Source: Antedon mediterranea
Taxonomy: Eukaryota; Echinodermata; Crinoidea; Comatulida; Antedonidae
Reading direction: 5' to 3'
Assembly (NCBI RefSeq): GCF_964355755.1
Contig: NC_092673.1
Coordinates: 4,469,001 to 4,533,000, forward strand
Length of the DNA stretch: 64,000 nucleotides
The position numbers and the translations under genes were made by a program. Shown here piece after piece: positions 1-14,700 of the stretch (its first letter is position 1; every line of letters starts with the position of its first letter). The notes under the pieces were generated by a model. It was not told the DNA's origin, did not search any database, and worked only from the letters and a program-made list of their open reading frames with translations.

Positions 1-343
1 TATAAGACATGTGCAGTCAGTGTTTTAATACATTTTAAATTTTAATGGATGCTATGTAAATGAATTTGAACAAGGCAATTAATGAGGGATAAAGGTAGGA
101 CAAAATATTGGTTTTATTGTTTTTTTCATTCATGGTGATACCTCATCAGCATTGAGTGGTTTTAGTGTTCACAAACCAACACGTATCAAAATATAAAAAG
201 TAAGATCTCGGTACCAATTTACCGTTAACCATTATAAACAAAAATATATCCACGTTTACAAAATAGATACTATAAATCATAATCATATCAGATATTGTAC
301 GCGCATTAATATTGATGGCAATCAGTGTACACAAAGACGTTAT

Positions 344-478
344 AAGCTCTTTCTACACTATCAAACTAGTTTGACAAAAAAGCCAAATATGGTAGAGATA
401 TGCTCAAATATGGCACTGATATGACATCATCGTGTCCATATATGGGCACAGAAAGTTTGATAGTGTAGACAAAGCTTA
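344..478. mobile_element. MITE family A copy
   Basis: Terminal inverted repeats related to AGCTCTGTCTACACTATCAA close both ends. The interior carries the family's CATATTTGGGCA and TGACATCATCGTGTCCATAT blocks. At least 20 related copies occur in the window. Confidence 0.8.
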
Positions 479-913
479 ACGCTTTAAAATAAGTACAGCA
501 GTACGCGTGGAAGAGAGTGCAGAAAAAAATACTAAAGTCGTGAATAATAACTGGATCATTTTGAGGTTGGACCTAGAGTATAATTAATCATTATACATTC
601 GGTAATCGGTTAACAATGTTTTAACGACAATTTAACACTGCATTCCAAAGCTCTTGAGTAAGTTAATTGGCCACCAGAATACAAACCACACACGACACAA
701 ACCAAATATATTGCCCTGATCTGGTTTCTGTAACTTGTTTGAATGGTCTCAAATTTACACAAGTTCAAGGCGTGGAAAACAATTAAAACGCCACAAATTT
801 GTTAGCAATCAGAAACACGGATAGAAACATTGGCCTTTCTACTGCTGAACAACGAAATAACCTAAAAAGGCCCCAACAATGCGTTCGTAGAAGCAGCGTT
901 GGGTGGCCCTTTA

Positions 914-1113
914 AGTAATGGTTCCCACTAGCGACGCAACCTACGTAACGTAAGAAAATGCCCTTCCAATAATTTTGTTTGGCCCCGCATGCGTGAAATC
1001 AAACCTGTGATGTTTGCAGTACTATTGCGTCGTCGGTTCCCACTTGTGATTACGCAATACAGCACTTTGCGTCGATACGTCGCTGCGTTGCGTTTTAGTG
1101 GGAACCACGCTTT
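914..1113. mobile_element. MITE family B copy
   Basis: It begins with GGTTCCCACTAGCGACGCAA and ends with TAGTGGGAACCACGCTTTA, the inverted ends of the second palindromic MITE family in this window. The interior is rich in GTTGCGTTACGT-type words. No protein is encoded. Confidence 0.75.
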
Positions 1114-1623
1114 AGGAGTACACAAACCAGGGGAATTTCCCTGCGTTATTCCACTGGGCATACTGGAACACCGATAGTGGATGTGACTATACGAAAATAT
1201 TACAGTATCAACTATTACAGTGATCAATATACGGTACCACATTTAAATATAGGCCTAGCGCCTACTCGTCATCAACAGGTAATAGGTTCGAATCCAGACA
1301 GACATTTTTCATAAAATAAGGAGACGACTTGATCATAAATAAATTTATTTAACAGAAACTTTAATATCTGCGTTAGATACAATAATACTTAGATTAGATA
1401 CATGTAATATTTAAATAAATGACCCAAGTTCTTATAACTTTCAAAATACGTAACATTTTGATAAACATGGCATGAAATAATACTATCGGCTCTTTGATTT
1501 CGTAGGCGTTTAAAATAAATTTGCAATATGAGATTGACCATTCCTCAGTCTGTGTATAAAGATATGCATTTTTGTATTTCAAAAGGTATGAGAGTATGAA
1601 ACAATGCCAATATATAGGCCCAA

Positions 1624-1812
1624 AGGCCAATTTACACAGACGACCGGCAACGGTAATAAAACTATAGAATCTATGTTATTACTTCTGATCATTTACACAC
1701 AACGCGGAGAGAACGAGCGGGCGGTTTCCGCTCAGGATAGATACAGATTCTACGTGGGACAAGCTGCGCGGTTTTCCGCTTACCGTTACCGCTCGTCTGT
1801 GTAAATTGGCCT
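1624..1812. mobile_element. Palindromic MITE, third family
   Basis: The left arm AGGCCAATTTACACAGACGA is mirrored by TCGTCTGTGTAAATTGGCCT at the right end, with an inner inverted pair around GGTAA/TTACC. The element is about 190 bp with no coding capacity. I see only this one copy in the window. Confidence 0.7.
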
Positions 1813-2733
1813 ATATTATTACTGTGTACAGATACCGCATTACAATTAATTTAACGCATTACAGGCGCAACATACATGGTACGGAGTTAGAAGCAGTATA
1901 TGTATACAAACTATTACAACGGGGAAATAGAATGCACCAGCTTAAACAAAATGTATACGGTATACTGGAGTTTGTTTATTCCAATGCAAAAACAAATCCA
2001 ATTGCCATTTGAAAAATATTTAACTTTGTTTTATTTTCTGTATACCAGGCATATTATTAGCCTGTAAGAAATTGCATGTACTGTGAACAAGATTAAATTA
2101 AAAGAGACCTATTTATTAACCAATCAACCGTATGGAATCTTATAACATGTGGCTAACAAATCCGCAAACCAATAAAGAGTAGCACATCGTGACATTAGAT
2201 ATCGCCATCCCTTTAATTTATCTCATCAAAGATCGAGAAATAGATCAGTTTTTCAAACTAGAATATTCTAAGCTATTACTTGTCATTGCCGCTTTTTCAT
2301 TTCCATCAATTAAGATAAACAGTACCATGCTTGAGAAGGCGTCTAGCACACGGTCCTAAATCCAGCTTAATTGGAAAGTTTGTAACGTTTTACACATGAT
2401 GTATCAAGAGATAAACGATCGTATGTGATGTTGGCACACACCTTATTTGTAATCAGCACTTGACCGACATATTACCCTTTCCCGCCAACTTTGTCAGTAG
2501 AATTTGTCGTCTGTAAGTACACTTGTTTCAATCGAGTGCCAATTACTTTATGAATTAAAATGGATGGATGCATTTCAATTTATGTAAGCTCTATTACAAA
2601 TTTCACTCTTCTTCTTTTTCTAATCGGGTTTCATCCGACTCTTCATAAAGTTTTCGTTCTGTATTTTGTCATCATCATCTACAGCTTCTGAATAACGTTA
2701 TATAATAATAATCTCTATATTCAGCGTAACTCA

Positions 2734-5700
2734 TTACCTATCTCTTAAGCCTAAATACGATGTCTGTTCTACTGTTATGCTTTCGTTCGATTTTATGTCG
2801 ATAATATCAATCTCTGATTCAGTTTTTTCTTTTTCAATTGGTACTGAAAATTCGTCTGTTTTCTGTAATTGTTCTTTTTCCAGTTGTTCGTTTTCTTTAC
2901 AATCCGCAAGCTCTGGCCAATCAGAACTCGTATTGTTGACGTCACTTTTTTTTCCGCCATTATCTATTGGTTCATGTTCATCTTTCGTGCCAGGTCGCTG
3001 TTGGTCACTTCGTTTCATTGATTCCAAATGTCGTGGCCCTCCTATTTTATGTTCTGCTGCCTCTGAATTTGAAATTCCTTCTAATTTCTTCCATTTTGTT
3101 CGACGATTCTGAAACCATATTTTTACCTAAAAAATGAAATGTATTATATTGTATTAGGCCTATATTGATACCTTATGTAATAATTACAACAAAATAAAAT
3201 CAAGTTTGTAACATTGTAATAATTTTCGCAATTTATTATACTGTCGCAATTTATTATACTGTGGCAATTTATTATACTGTCGCAATTTATTATACTGTCG
3301 CACTTTGTAATAGTCGTCGCACTTTATAATACTGTCGCACTATGTAATAATCGTAGCACTTTGCAATACTGTCGCACTCTGTAAATCGTCGCACTTTATA
3401 ATGCTGCCGCACTATGTAATAATTGTCGCATTTTATAATACTGTTGTACTGTCGCACTGTGTAATAATCGTCGCACTTTATAATACTGTCGCACGCACTC
3501 TGAAATAATCGTCGCACTTTATAATACTGTCGCACTCTGAAATAATCGTCGCACTTTATAATACTGTCGCACTATGTAATAATCGTCGCACTTTATAATA
3601 CTGTCGCACTATGTAATAATCGTCGCACTTTATAATACTGTCGCACTGTGTAATAATCGTCGCACTTTATAATACTGTCGCACTCTGAAATAATCGTCGC
3701 ACTTTATAATACTGTCGCACTCTGAAATAATCGTCGCACTTTATAATACTGTCGCACTCTGAAATAATTGTCGCACTTTATAATACTGTTGTACTGTCGC
3801 ACTGTGTAATAGTCGTCGCACTTTATAATACTGTCGCACTCTGAAATAATCGTCGCACTTTATAATACTGTCGCACTCTGAAATAATCGCCGCACTTTAT
3901 AATACTGTCGCACTCTGAAATAATCGTCACACTTTATAATACTGTCGCACTATGTAATAACCGACGCACTTTATAATACTGTCGCATTATGTAATAATTT
4001 AAAATTAAATGCCATGTGGTGAGTATAGTGCAGTACATATCACGTACTTTATAAACTATAAATATTACCCAATATAAAAATAGCGGCCACATAATTATAT
4101 TTACCTGTTGTTATTTCCTGCGTTTGTTTTTAAGAAATTAAAGTAATCCCATCTTATAACTAAAACGCATTTATTCTCAATAACAACAAGTCTATTTTGA
4201 TACTTCGTGTATTCCTAGAGTGTATGTCTTCAAGAAAGCCACTTTAATCCATGCTACTATCGCCTCTATTTGTTTTGAATCTCACAATTCTCAGGCGTCA
4301 AATCAGACTGGCTGGTGACGAGATGCGTCGCGCAATCCAAATCAAAATCGTATCTTACATTTCCAGCTAACAAAACGTCATCAAAATCACTATAAGTAAG
4401 CTATATTTTTTGTAAATAAATTAATTAAACTAATTTCGGATTTAAGACGTGTTTGGATGTAAAATTTGCTTCCTTATGAATGGTACCGATTATTATTTTA
4501 ATAATATCACTTTGGCAGTGACGTAATGATGAGAACTGTTAAATCAAGCGTGACAAATTCCTTATTTTTGGGCTTAAATCGACATAAATTAATTTCTGCT
4601 AATGATAACCAAAAATGCTTTGAATGAATTATACAAATGTTTAGAATGCAAATTATTATATTCTCAAACTATTATTGTTTGTAGATAGATCTAGCAAAAA
4701 TGATTAAGCCTAGAGCATGTTCGACAGCTGAACTGTGTCCACATTGAAAGTAGCCGCTTCCGTGTCCAGCTTGCCGGAAAGTGTAGCTACAAGGAAAGGT
4801 TCAACTAACCTCTATCAAGTCACAACGATAAATAGATTTCACTTTAGGCGATTGGCCTATTAAAAGGACAAACTTTAAGAGGTTTAATGAAGAGGAAAAT
4901 AGATCGACAATGAAGAAGCATTTAAAATCCTCTTTACACCTGTATAAAGCACCGATCCGTTTAGGTCATTGTGAGTCTCAATTAGTTAAGTATAGTCTTA
5001 CAAAAGGCGCGTAAAATCATTAAACGATTTAAGGGGGTAGTCTGCACTGATTGCCACCCACTTCATAATTAAAGAATAATTTACAAAATCATGTTCATTA
5101 AAGTAAGACAACTTTATTATTTTCAAAACAAGAATTTCCATGCTCGATATGTTGAGATGTAATTAACAATGTAAACGGAGATACTGGTCAAATACGGTAA
5201 ACGAAGACGATAAATGCTAGCATTCACAAACACACACATAACGGAGTCAACGTAATTCTTTAATAAAAAGGACGGTACTTTCTCGGACACAATAATCATA
5301 GCAAATTATATCAAATGTTTTGGATTCGAATATTTTATCTTTAAAAAAAAATATCCAATGGTTCTGCTCGCAGATTTCAAAATGTTGATTGTATAAGTCG
5401 TTTTGACGAAGCATTCGGATCCATCATCTAATTTATAATACAACAAGATCAACACAATAGTTGATTAGCAATTATATCTTGTTATGTATTTTCATTTCCT
5501 AATATCGTTGTCTGTAATTGAAGCAAAACCTGCAATCTGGTGATTAACAAACAACCATTACAATTATTAAATGCCCTCACGTTTCACTGAGTAATAATTT
5601 TGGTATTATTAAAATGTTATACGTAGGTGTATACCATCTCTTAAACGTTGTTTGCAATCAATTACATCAATTGATATAGTTGACAAGGTAGTTTTAATAG

Positions 5701-8700
5701 GTTTCGTATGTATAGTTTACATAACTTAATCAAATTTAATGATCAATTATGTTTGTCAACGAATATAATAATTCATCATTAGTAGAATTAAAAATAAACA
5801 TCGTGTTAGTTAAAACAGATAGCATAAAGCTCTGTCTAAACTATCAAATGTATGCGACAAACAAATGTGACGTGCCCATATAGGGACATGATGATGTAAT
5901 ATCAATACCATATTTGGGAATATCACTACCATTATTTGGAAACATCACACATTTCTTGTCAAACTAGTTTGATAGTGTGGACAGAGCTTTAGATCGTTTT
6001 TTATTCTTCTATCGGTTTAGTAATTTTGTAGTTGAGGGTGCGTCACACGACCGCAGAAATTCACGGCTAGAACAAAATCATATTCATTTTCTATTCAATA
6101 TTGATCCATTATTAACACCGTAATCAGTCGATTTTAATGATACGAATATCTTGCATGGCTGCGGTCTATTGTGCCCAGCGTATACACCTATACGAATAAG
6201 TAAGATTGCCTTTTTTGTGGGCGGAGATTCATTAAAAGTACGAGTAATTTGAGTTAATAGAAAACAATACAAAAATGTAATTTGTATGCATGGGTCTTAC
6301 CTGTGTATCTGTTACTTTTAACATTGCGGCCATTTCTGCTCGTTCACTTGCCGATAAATACTTTTTGCCTTCAAACTGCTTTTCAAGTTCAAATATCTGT
6401 CGACCTGTGAACGTGGTTCGTGCCTTTTTCTTCTTCTCGACACACTCCGCATCTTTCCCCAATTTTCTTTTCGTGGGTTTTTCTCTGGATTTACCTACAA
6501 AACAAATGTTGAAAGATGAAATTTTTCTTTCTCATCCCACATTAAAATTGTTTTAATACCACTCGTAGTTGGAACTATAGAACAATAGTCAATATTGTCA
6601 ATAGTCAATAACAATCAATATTTGGACATGAATGTCAAATCACAACCATATGTAGGTATATCACTACCATATTTTGGCACATCACACTTTTTTTGTCAAA
6701 CTAATTTAGAGATAAATAGACAGAGCTTTAGGCTGATGCATGGCACTCTTTTTTTTACATTAATTATTAAAAGTAAAAAAAAATATATATATATATTATT
6801 ATACTGTATCATTCATTATCGTTAGTTAGTCTGGGTTCCAGACGGAGTTTTGACTTAACATTAGTAAAAATATAAATATTTTGCCACATATGGCGTTTCA
6901 TACGTATACTACTTGAGCTTGTAAACTCTTCCTCCTGTATTTCAGGACAAAAATCGAAACTCCGACTCCGTTAGTATAGGCCTACATACCGCTTTTAAAT
7001 GTACAGTAAACAAGATCCCTACGGAGAACTAATTAAGATGACGTTATTTGTTTGTGTTTAACCAAATAAGAGTAGGCCTCAATGTAAATAAGTAAATCAG
7101 ATAGGCAATTGTAAACTATTTATCATATACAGTATCTATGTAATTATTTTAGAAACATCACAAGTGTCGTGATAAATAATAATAAATAATTATTTCATTA
7201 AATAAAACCTTCCATGTACTTTTTAAAATAATATTTAAAGTTTAAAAAAATACCATCATTTTAGTAATTATTAGTCTATAGGAATAGCAGATAATACAAA
7301 TAATACCGCTAAAATTATAAAGAAGACGTATAAAAGATAAGTGTCATCAGAAATATGGTTAGGCACATGTTTAGATGTTGAGCCTAGAGGCCTACGCTGT
7401 TAGGCTTATGTTGTGCCCGATACATTTACACAAACAAATCAAACGGCTACGGGTAAGCATCGTCACGTGACTCTGACGTACAAACATTAAAAATATCACA
7501 ATAATTAACAAAAGTTAATCGAACGTTAATATGATGATGTCATACAACTAATGGACCAATCACAGGGGATGTATATTTTTAAGGCTATTATGTTGCCTGT
7601 GTATTTTTAATTGATTCTTAATTACTGTGCCGTCGACCTGGTTTTTCATATCGATATAAAAAATGACCCGTCACTTCAAAGGGTTACCGACTTTATTTAT
7701 TCCTGTATGTATCTTTCTGTGGTTAACGGTAAAAGGTTGTAAATTATTATTTCCAACAAAACCCATTGTCATCTGACACAATTAACAAACTATACCGAAA
7801 ATATATAATGCTCTGTTGTTAAATGTACTGCTCTATCGAATGATTCTATCATTCATTATAAACATACTAAACAATACTCAGAAGTAATTACCATGTAATG
7901 TGACGTGACAACCAGTCAGATTGTATATTGATGTTTTTCTGTACAAGATACCGTAGCTAATTTGATAATACATGTTTATTAAGACATTACAGCCTTTTGA
8001 TCGATGTATTTAAAATATTGGGTTAAGTATTATTATATTTTCTATATTTTACTATCAACAGCATCAACATAATTATTTTCTTATATCATATATCCTATTA
8101 TTGAAATCTGAACAAGGGGCGATTTTTCATCTCTCCATTTCGCAGTACGAACATACGAAATAAATGTTACCATGTTATTATTGTTATAAATAAAATTATA
8201 AAAAAGGTATCGAAAGCAAATGTCGTGTTTAAAGTGCATGTAGCAAAAGAATGTGTTTAAAATGCGGCCTATAAAGAGCTGAATTAAAGATAACAGGATT
8301 TACAAACAGGGTATAAATCTCTGTCTACCTACACTATCAAACTATTTGACAAAAACGATATTAGTAGATTATGGTAGTGATAAGCCTAAGATAGTGATAT
8401 GACATCACCGTGTCCATATATGGGCACATCACATATGTTTGATAAGTGTAGACTGAGCTTAAAACAGGGTAAAAGTAAATCTAGCAGGCATAATGAAGAC
8501 ATTCTAAACCGATAGGCCATACTAGAAATTAATCAATTATAACGGTAAAGGTGAGGAAATCAGTTAAATTCATGTGGGAGAAACTTTATTTTGCTTGTAT
8601 TCAGACGCACAATTACCGTTACATATCTGAAATTGAGAGACACTAATGACTTACATTTTATCGTTACAGATTCACAATTGAAGATTCTTAACTAAACGAT

Positions 8701-11700
8701 TTGTATTCTTGTGATTTGTTTTCTTAGCCATCACCCAATATGTAGTTTATTTCTACTTAGCTTAGATGATAAAACGTTAGTACTTAAACGGCCATTATCA
8801 CGACAACATCGCTCTATTGTCTATACAGCTTTTCTTCAAAAACACTGACGACAGAAAATAAAATCGTTACAGAAATCGTTTAGCACCAACGCTTATTTTA
8901 GTTCCCCGCACTTATTCTTAATTACACATTTGGAATAATATTTTTACAACGGATCTCTAACGGTAATACATAAAACATAATATAGCTACAATACTATTCT
9001 ATGATTTACTGAACTAGGTTATATAAGTATAGATTGATTGACTAATTTTTTTAAAAATAGGTTATTGTAAAAAAAAACATAGATTTCCTTGCGGACATGC
9101 GGGTATACTCGCTGAATGGCCGTGTTTAATCGCTTTTAATCGGTCGCTCTGTACTGATCGTAAATTAAACCAAATCGTCTGTCTATTGTGTACGATAATG
9201 AGAGAATTATTGGCCTTCGTATTGAGAACTATTTAAAGCGTTTATTATTATTTCAATGAGCTAAATAGCATATTAGTTCTAATCGGCAGGTCAAAACAAC
9301 AGCCTGTATTTTACCCAATAAAGAACATGATGATGATAATATTAACGGTGACGTATAGTGTCATCACTATTACTTATGATTATCATAATTATTGATAACT
9401 TCTTCCGTAATTTTACAACAATTATATTACTACCTTAATTTTTAATTAATCATGATGATAATAAATATAGTAAATTAAAATATATTATATTATGATATTG
9501 TTTATACATTGTTTGTTGAAAGTGCCATTTTAATGTCACATACTAATTGTTTTTAACCACAATTTGGATCAAAAACAATTACCTGAATAGGCATAAACTG
9601 TAATTTCAAGAAAAAAAAAATCCTTCAAACAATGGGTTTTTGGTTAAATTTAACAATTTATTTTGTCTTTTTATAACAGAAATCATAATTCAGTTCGGTT
9701 TTCCCTCTACTGAAATGAATAATTTGATTAAAACTCCAAAATGGCCTATTCAACGTCTGATTTTATTAACCTGCATTTTTCATGTTTTTGGGGTCAATGC
9801 ATCTTTAATACTATAATACTAACAGTTTTCATTTAATACTATGATCTACCTCCATCTTTGTTAATACCAACAGTAATAATAATATTAAGAATGCCAATAT
9901 CATCATGACCATGCTTACGTAAGCCTAGACAATTATAATATAGGTTTTATTCTTTTGATCTGCTTTTAACCCTTTGGGTGTGTAATTTAGCCTTAACAAC
10001 GCACGATCAGCTTCACGATAATGTACGTAGAACTCCTATTAAGGGGACACCTTCGAGACTCCAACAATTGTAACTGAATGAGAAGCCCTATGCAGGGGAC
10101 ACTTAGGCCTACCAACAAAACCGAAATTGTCCTCTTAATATGGAGTTTCGCGGGTAAAAAAAAACCAACAAATTTTAATTTATCTGGACTCCAGAAATTG
10201 AGTAGAATTTAAAATTTAGTAGCTAACAGTGAAAACTGTCAAGCCAGAGAAAGTATCATAATTAGACTATTATTTTGATATTTTGTGCTGATTTGATCGT
10301 AGTCCTAACAAATTATATGTATCATCAGGGAATTTCACTCTTCCCTGGTATCATTAATTGCATATAGTTTATCGTTATCATCATGATCAATTGCAGACAT
10401 GATCGTCTTATACTCATTAACATCACAATCATGTCAAACAAAAGCATGAACTCATCTTTAATTTAAATTGACCCTAATTACGTCGTGTAGCCTACGAGTC
10501 GATGTTCTATTAAAATGAATTAAGCAAACTACGCTTCTGCCGTGACAATCTGCGCCGCTTATTCAATATTTGCCGCGAGTTCTTTAATAACAATCCGTTA
10601 AATTACAATATTAGGTCCATTACACTGCATCGGTGATGTCTCTTTGAAGGCTTCTTCAACGCTCTCAACAAACACTAGTAGTGCATCGGTTGACGTGGCA
10701 TACAGGGGCTTGACGAAACGCGCGCTATTAATTTCCATGCCAGATTAATTGTTCAAGATTTCGTTTTCACGCAGACTTAGCCGGTAGATTTGGCGAATTA
10801 AGTCGCTAACACTGCCGTGAAATTAGAAGATGGAATGCTGAAATTAAGCGGACAGCAAATCAAAACAGATAAATTAATGCATACGAGTCATTTAACAGAA
10901 TGAAAGTACATATTATAGTAAGAACAAACTATAGGCCTACAAACTAAACAGTTATTATTACTCGGAAAATCCTCAAAGTTGATAGGCCTATCTATATCGT
11001 TTTTCATGAATTATATTGTTTGTCAAATTCAAACGTCTCTTCCAGTTTAAATCAATACTTATCAATCAATCAATACAATAAAGTGATATTTTTTCAAAAA
11101 AAAAAAAAAAAAATTCTCATCTTTAAAACGAATATCAATTAGGTTGGCTACAACTGAGCATTACACTTGTCAGGAATTTATATTATACTGCGATTTATAT
11201 ATATTTTCCTTCTGATGGGTTTTTGTGGTTGATAATAATTACTGTAGTTTTTAATTAGTGCAACATCTCGGGTTATATTATAATGTAGGTGTAGGCCTAT
11301 TGAGTCTTTTATTTATGGTATAATCTCCATCTGCTTCGTTTCTTCACAATATATCACAGTATTGTACTTGTTAGCTTCTAAATGCAATCACTCTAATCGA
11401 TATTGTATTGTGTTATAACACAAGGCATATTTCGTTTTACTTTAAACATGTTAATAGAATTAGTTGCCCATATGTAATGTGTGACTAATTCTAACGATAA
11501 TAAGAGATTATTTGTGTACTTTTAAAATAATTCCCTCACAATAAAAAGTACGATCAAGATTATTTTGAAATGAACGGAGAAAGTTTTTCTTATAGACTCT
11601 GTTCGATAAGCCTAAATTTGATCCTTTTTCTGGTTCCCACTAGAGACGCAAACGCAAGGACGTACGCGCAACGCAAGCGAGTTGACCAATGACAAGTCAC

Positions 11701-14700
11701 TGTTCGAATAATCCATCGATTCTGATTGTAAAATCACTTCGTTGCGTTACGTCGTTGCTTTGCGTCTCTAGTGGGAACCACGCATTAATTAGTGGTGTAA
11801 AAATGGGTGACCTAAGTGAACTATGGAGGCATATAATTATTTATACTGAAAGAAAGGGGTACATAGTATATTAAATATAGTATACTATGACAATGATAGC
11901 ACGCTTGCCGTTCAATATGTACTAAAGCTCTGTCTACACTATCAAACTTAATGTAACAAAAAAATGTGATGTGTCCATAATGGACGTGATGATGAAACAT
12001 CAATACCATATTTGAGCATATCACTACCATATTTTGGCACATCACACTTTTTTGTCAAACAAGTTTGATAGTGTAGACAGAGCTTAACAGTACTGTATCA
12101 TCAGAGTAGCCTTCTGCATCTTTTGTTCCGTTTTCCAGTGGTCAACCACAAATCAACAACACTTACTCGGGATTTAAATTCGTGATAAAACGTTTTTGAA
12201 AATAAATTACTAAGATACTTGAAAATTAACAACGGAAATATGTGTTATTCGTTTGATTGCAGTTGGCGGCAGATCAACACTTACTTGAAGTAGTAGCATT
12301 GCAAAGTGTTTGTGAATTCGAGAAAAGATAAGAATCGCTCAAAAACAACATAATCAACTTAAATGCTACAATAACTAATACTTTTTAAAATAATATATAA
12401 CAACAAAATAAAAGGTAAGTAACAAGTGATTACTTCCTTTTAAAATTAAAACAAACAGGCCGTGTCATTTATTTTTTGTAATATTTTTGTTTCATAAAGA
12501 ACGGTTATAATTATGAACAATACAAAAAGTGATGCTTTCAAATATTCATTATAGGACAAACATCGTAGTCATCGGGAATCTATTTTGGACCCAATATGGC
12601 CTTAAAATGACCCTATAACATACCCATTGAATTAATGCATATTTCAATGATCATATTTCTACCTCTTTTGAAAAAAAAATGTTCTCGATTACACAAAAAG
12701 GAATGCTACCAATGTTTTGATCATAACAATAATAAAAGTAAAACTCCCGTTAAATCATATCAGTAACACGTGATACAAAGCAGTCTTTTCAGTCGTATTT
12801 CATTACTTTTCTTTCAGACATAAATATAGCTATAAATATTCGACAAATTACACACACGGGATTATTGTTTATAGAATAGGGAAATACGTCCCTAGGCCTA
12901 GGGGCATGGTAACTAGATACTAATAGTGGCAAAGGGGACTTGGTTCGTACTAGGTAATTACGAATGGTAAGTTTGCAACTTGGTAACATTATATCGTAGG
13001 CTATGAACTATGTAACCAACGGGGATGATTAACGTGGTGTCTATATTCAATGCAGGCTGCCTCTTTTGCCAATCGTTTACAATTGTCAAACCTCCATCAC
13101 AGTGCCAAGAGGGTTAGAAGATTGTTTCTTCTGTTCGTTTTTAATCGTTTTGGTATGCATGTAACTTTTTCTAGGGTAGTACAGTAATACACACCTAGCG
13201 TATATGGTGCGCACACAATCAAATTAGGCCATTTTCGAAGCATTAAAGCTTGGTTCCCACTAGAACGCAACGCAAGGACGTAAGCAAGGAACTCTTCGGA
13301 TAATCCATCGCTTGGATTGGTTCATTCGCTTGAGTTGCGGCTTACGTCCTTGCGCTGCGTTCCAGTGGGAACCAAGCTTAATTGAAAATAGACCTACTTA
13401 TTTTTATGACAAGTTTAAATAAAATGCAAATAGGCCAGTATCAAGTCACATCAACGTGAGCAACCAATTACCGGTATCTATTGATAATGTTCGATGACTA
13501 AATAATGTGTCTCTTATCTGTCTGTGACATAACACTTGTAATTGATGTAGCCCTACCTTATTACTGATTATTTCGTAGATTGTCATCAAAGTCAATATTG
13601 AACATTTTACAAGTGACCCGCTACTGACGCCAACGACTGTACCGAATTATCACGATCGATAATATTCCAAACAACTCAGAATTTAAGTCTACGCGCGCGT
13701 CTACGTGGTTATTTTATACATGCGCGTAGAGTAAGTCACATAATTTGACGCGTGGTTGTTACTCTAAAGCTATCAAACTTTTTGTGACAAAAAAAAATGT
13801 GCCCATATGGACATGATGATGTCATATCTAATCATATCACCACCATATTTGGCATATCACCACAATATTTGGGCACATCACACTTTTTTTTTGTCATACT
13901 AGTAGACAGAGCTTAATCGTTCTCTGCAAGCCTGTTACGGGTCAAATCATGATCCCATAAATAATGTTTAACTAAATATTGAATACCGGTATTGATTTAC
14001 AGATTTAAAACGACTAATAAATATAAGGCCTATAGAAATCGACACACACTAAATACTTGTAAATCAATGTCTTGTTTAGAAGCATAGACTGCAGAGTGAA
14101 TGGTGATTCCCCTATTTCCAACATCCCCACCCACCCACCGAAAAGGTGGATACAATCGCCAAACTTGTTTGCTATTGTCTGACGATAAAATTGCACGTTG
14201 ATACTAATGCCACACGACGTTGAAATTCAAAGCAACATTTATCATCTTCATTGAAACATACTGTACTGATAAATAGTAAACCATCCGTATACTATTTGAA
14301 TACTGATAAATTACGGATACTTTAGAACCATTTAGTACGCCATAAAATATTCAATACCTTAGGTTCTATTACCGTTATTACAATCTTGTGATCTAATCTA
14401 GCAAATCATTAGACGTTATTAATAACAAATCGCTCCCGCTGCTCGTATCGCGTTCAACACTTATAACTTCAAAACGATTTGATTTAATAGGGAGTAGAAC
14501 AATGAATTTCTCTGGCATAATTGTATGTAATTATTCAACGTAGCATCCTTTACGTCCCATAGCATCGGTTGCCGAGAGACCGGTAATATCCAATTACGTA
14601 GGCCGCCGATAGATGGATCTATATTGTAAATAAACACGACCGCACAAATGCTATACGCTAAGCGAGACGATTAAACGATTCAAGATTTACCTATCTATAA

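Larger units (their letters stand above)
1..2733. other. 3' flank of the homeobox gene
   Basis: No coding region is supported here. The stretch downstream of the homeobox stop codon contains one copy each of two MITE families (344-478 and 914-1113) and a palindromic element at 1624-1812. The rest is AT-rich unique-looking sequence that may include the 3' UTR of the minus-strand homeobox gene. Short open frames on both strands follow the palindromes and show no domain or splice logic. Confidence 0.5.

Noticed and set aside
1245-1300. B-box-like GGTTCGAATCC, possible tRNA gene
   Set aside because: The T-arm word is perfect but no acceptor stem, D-arm or anticodon arm of tRNA shape can be built around it. 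At most it is a tRNA-derived relic.
3290-3535. 81-codon minus frame rich in YYKVRR
   Set aside because: It is the translation of the 37-bp minisatellite.
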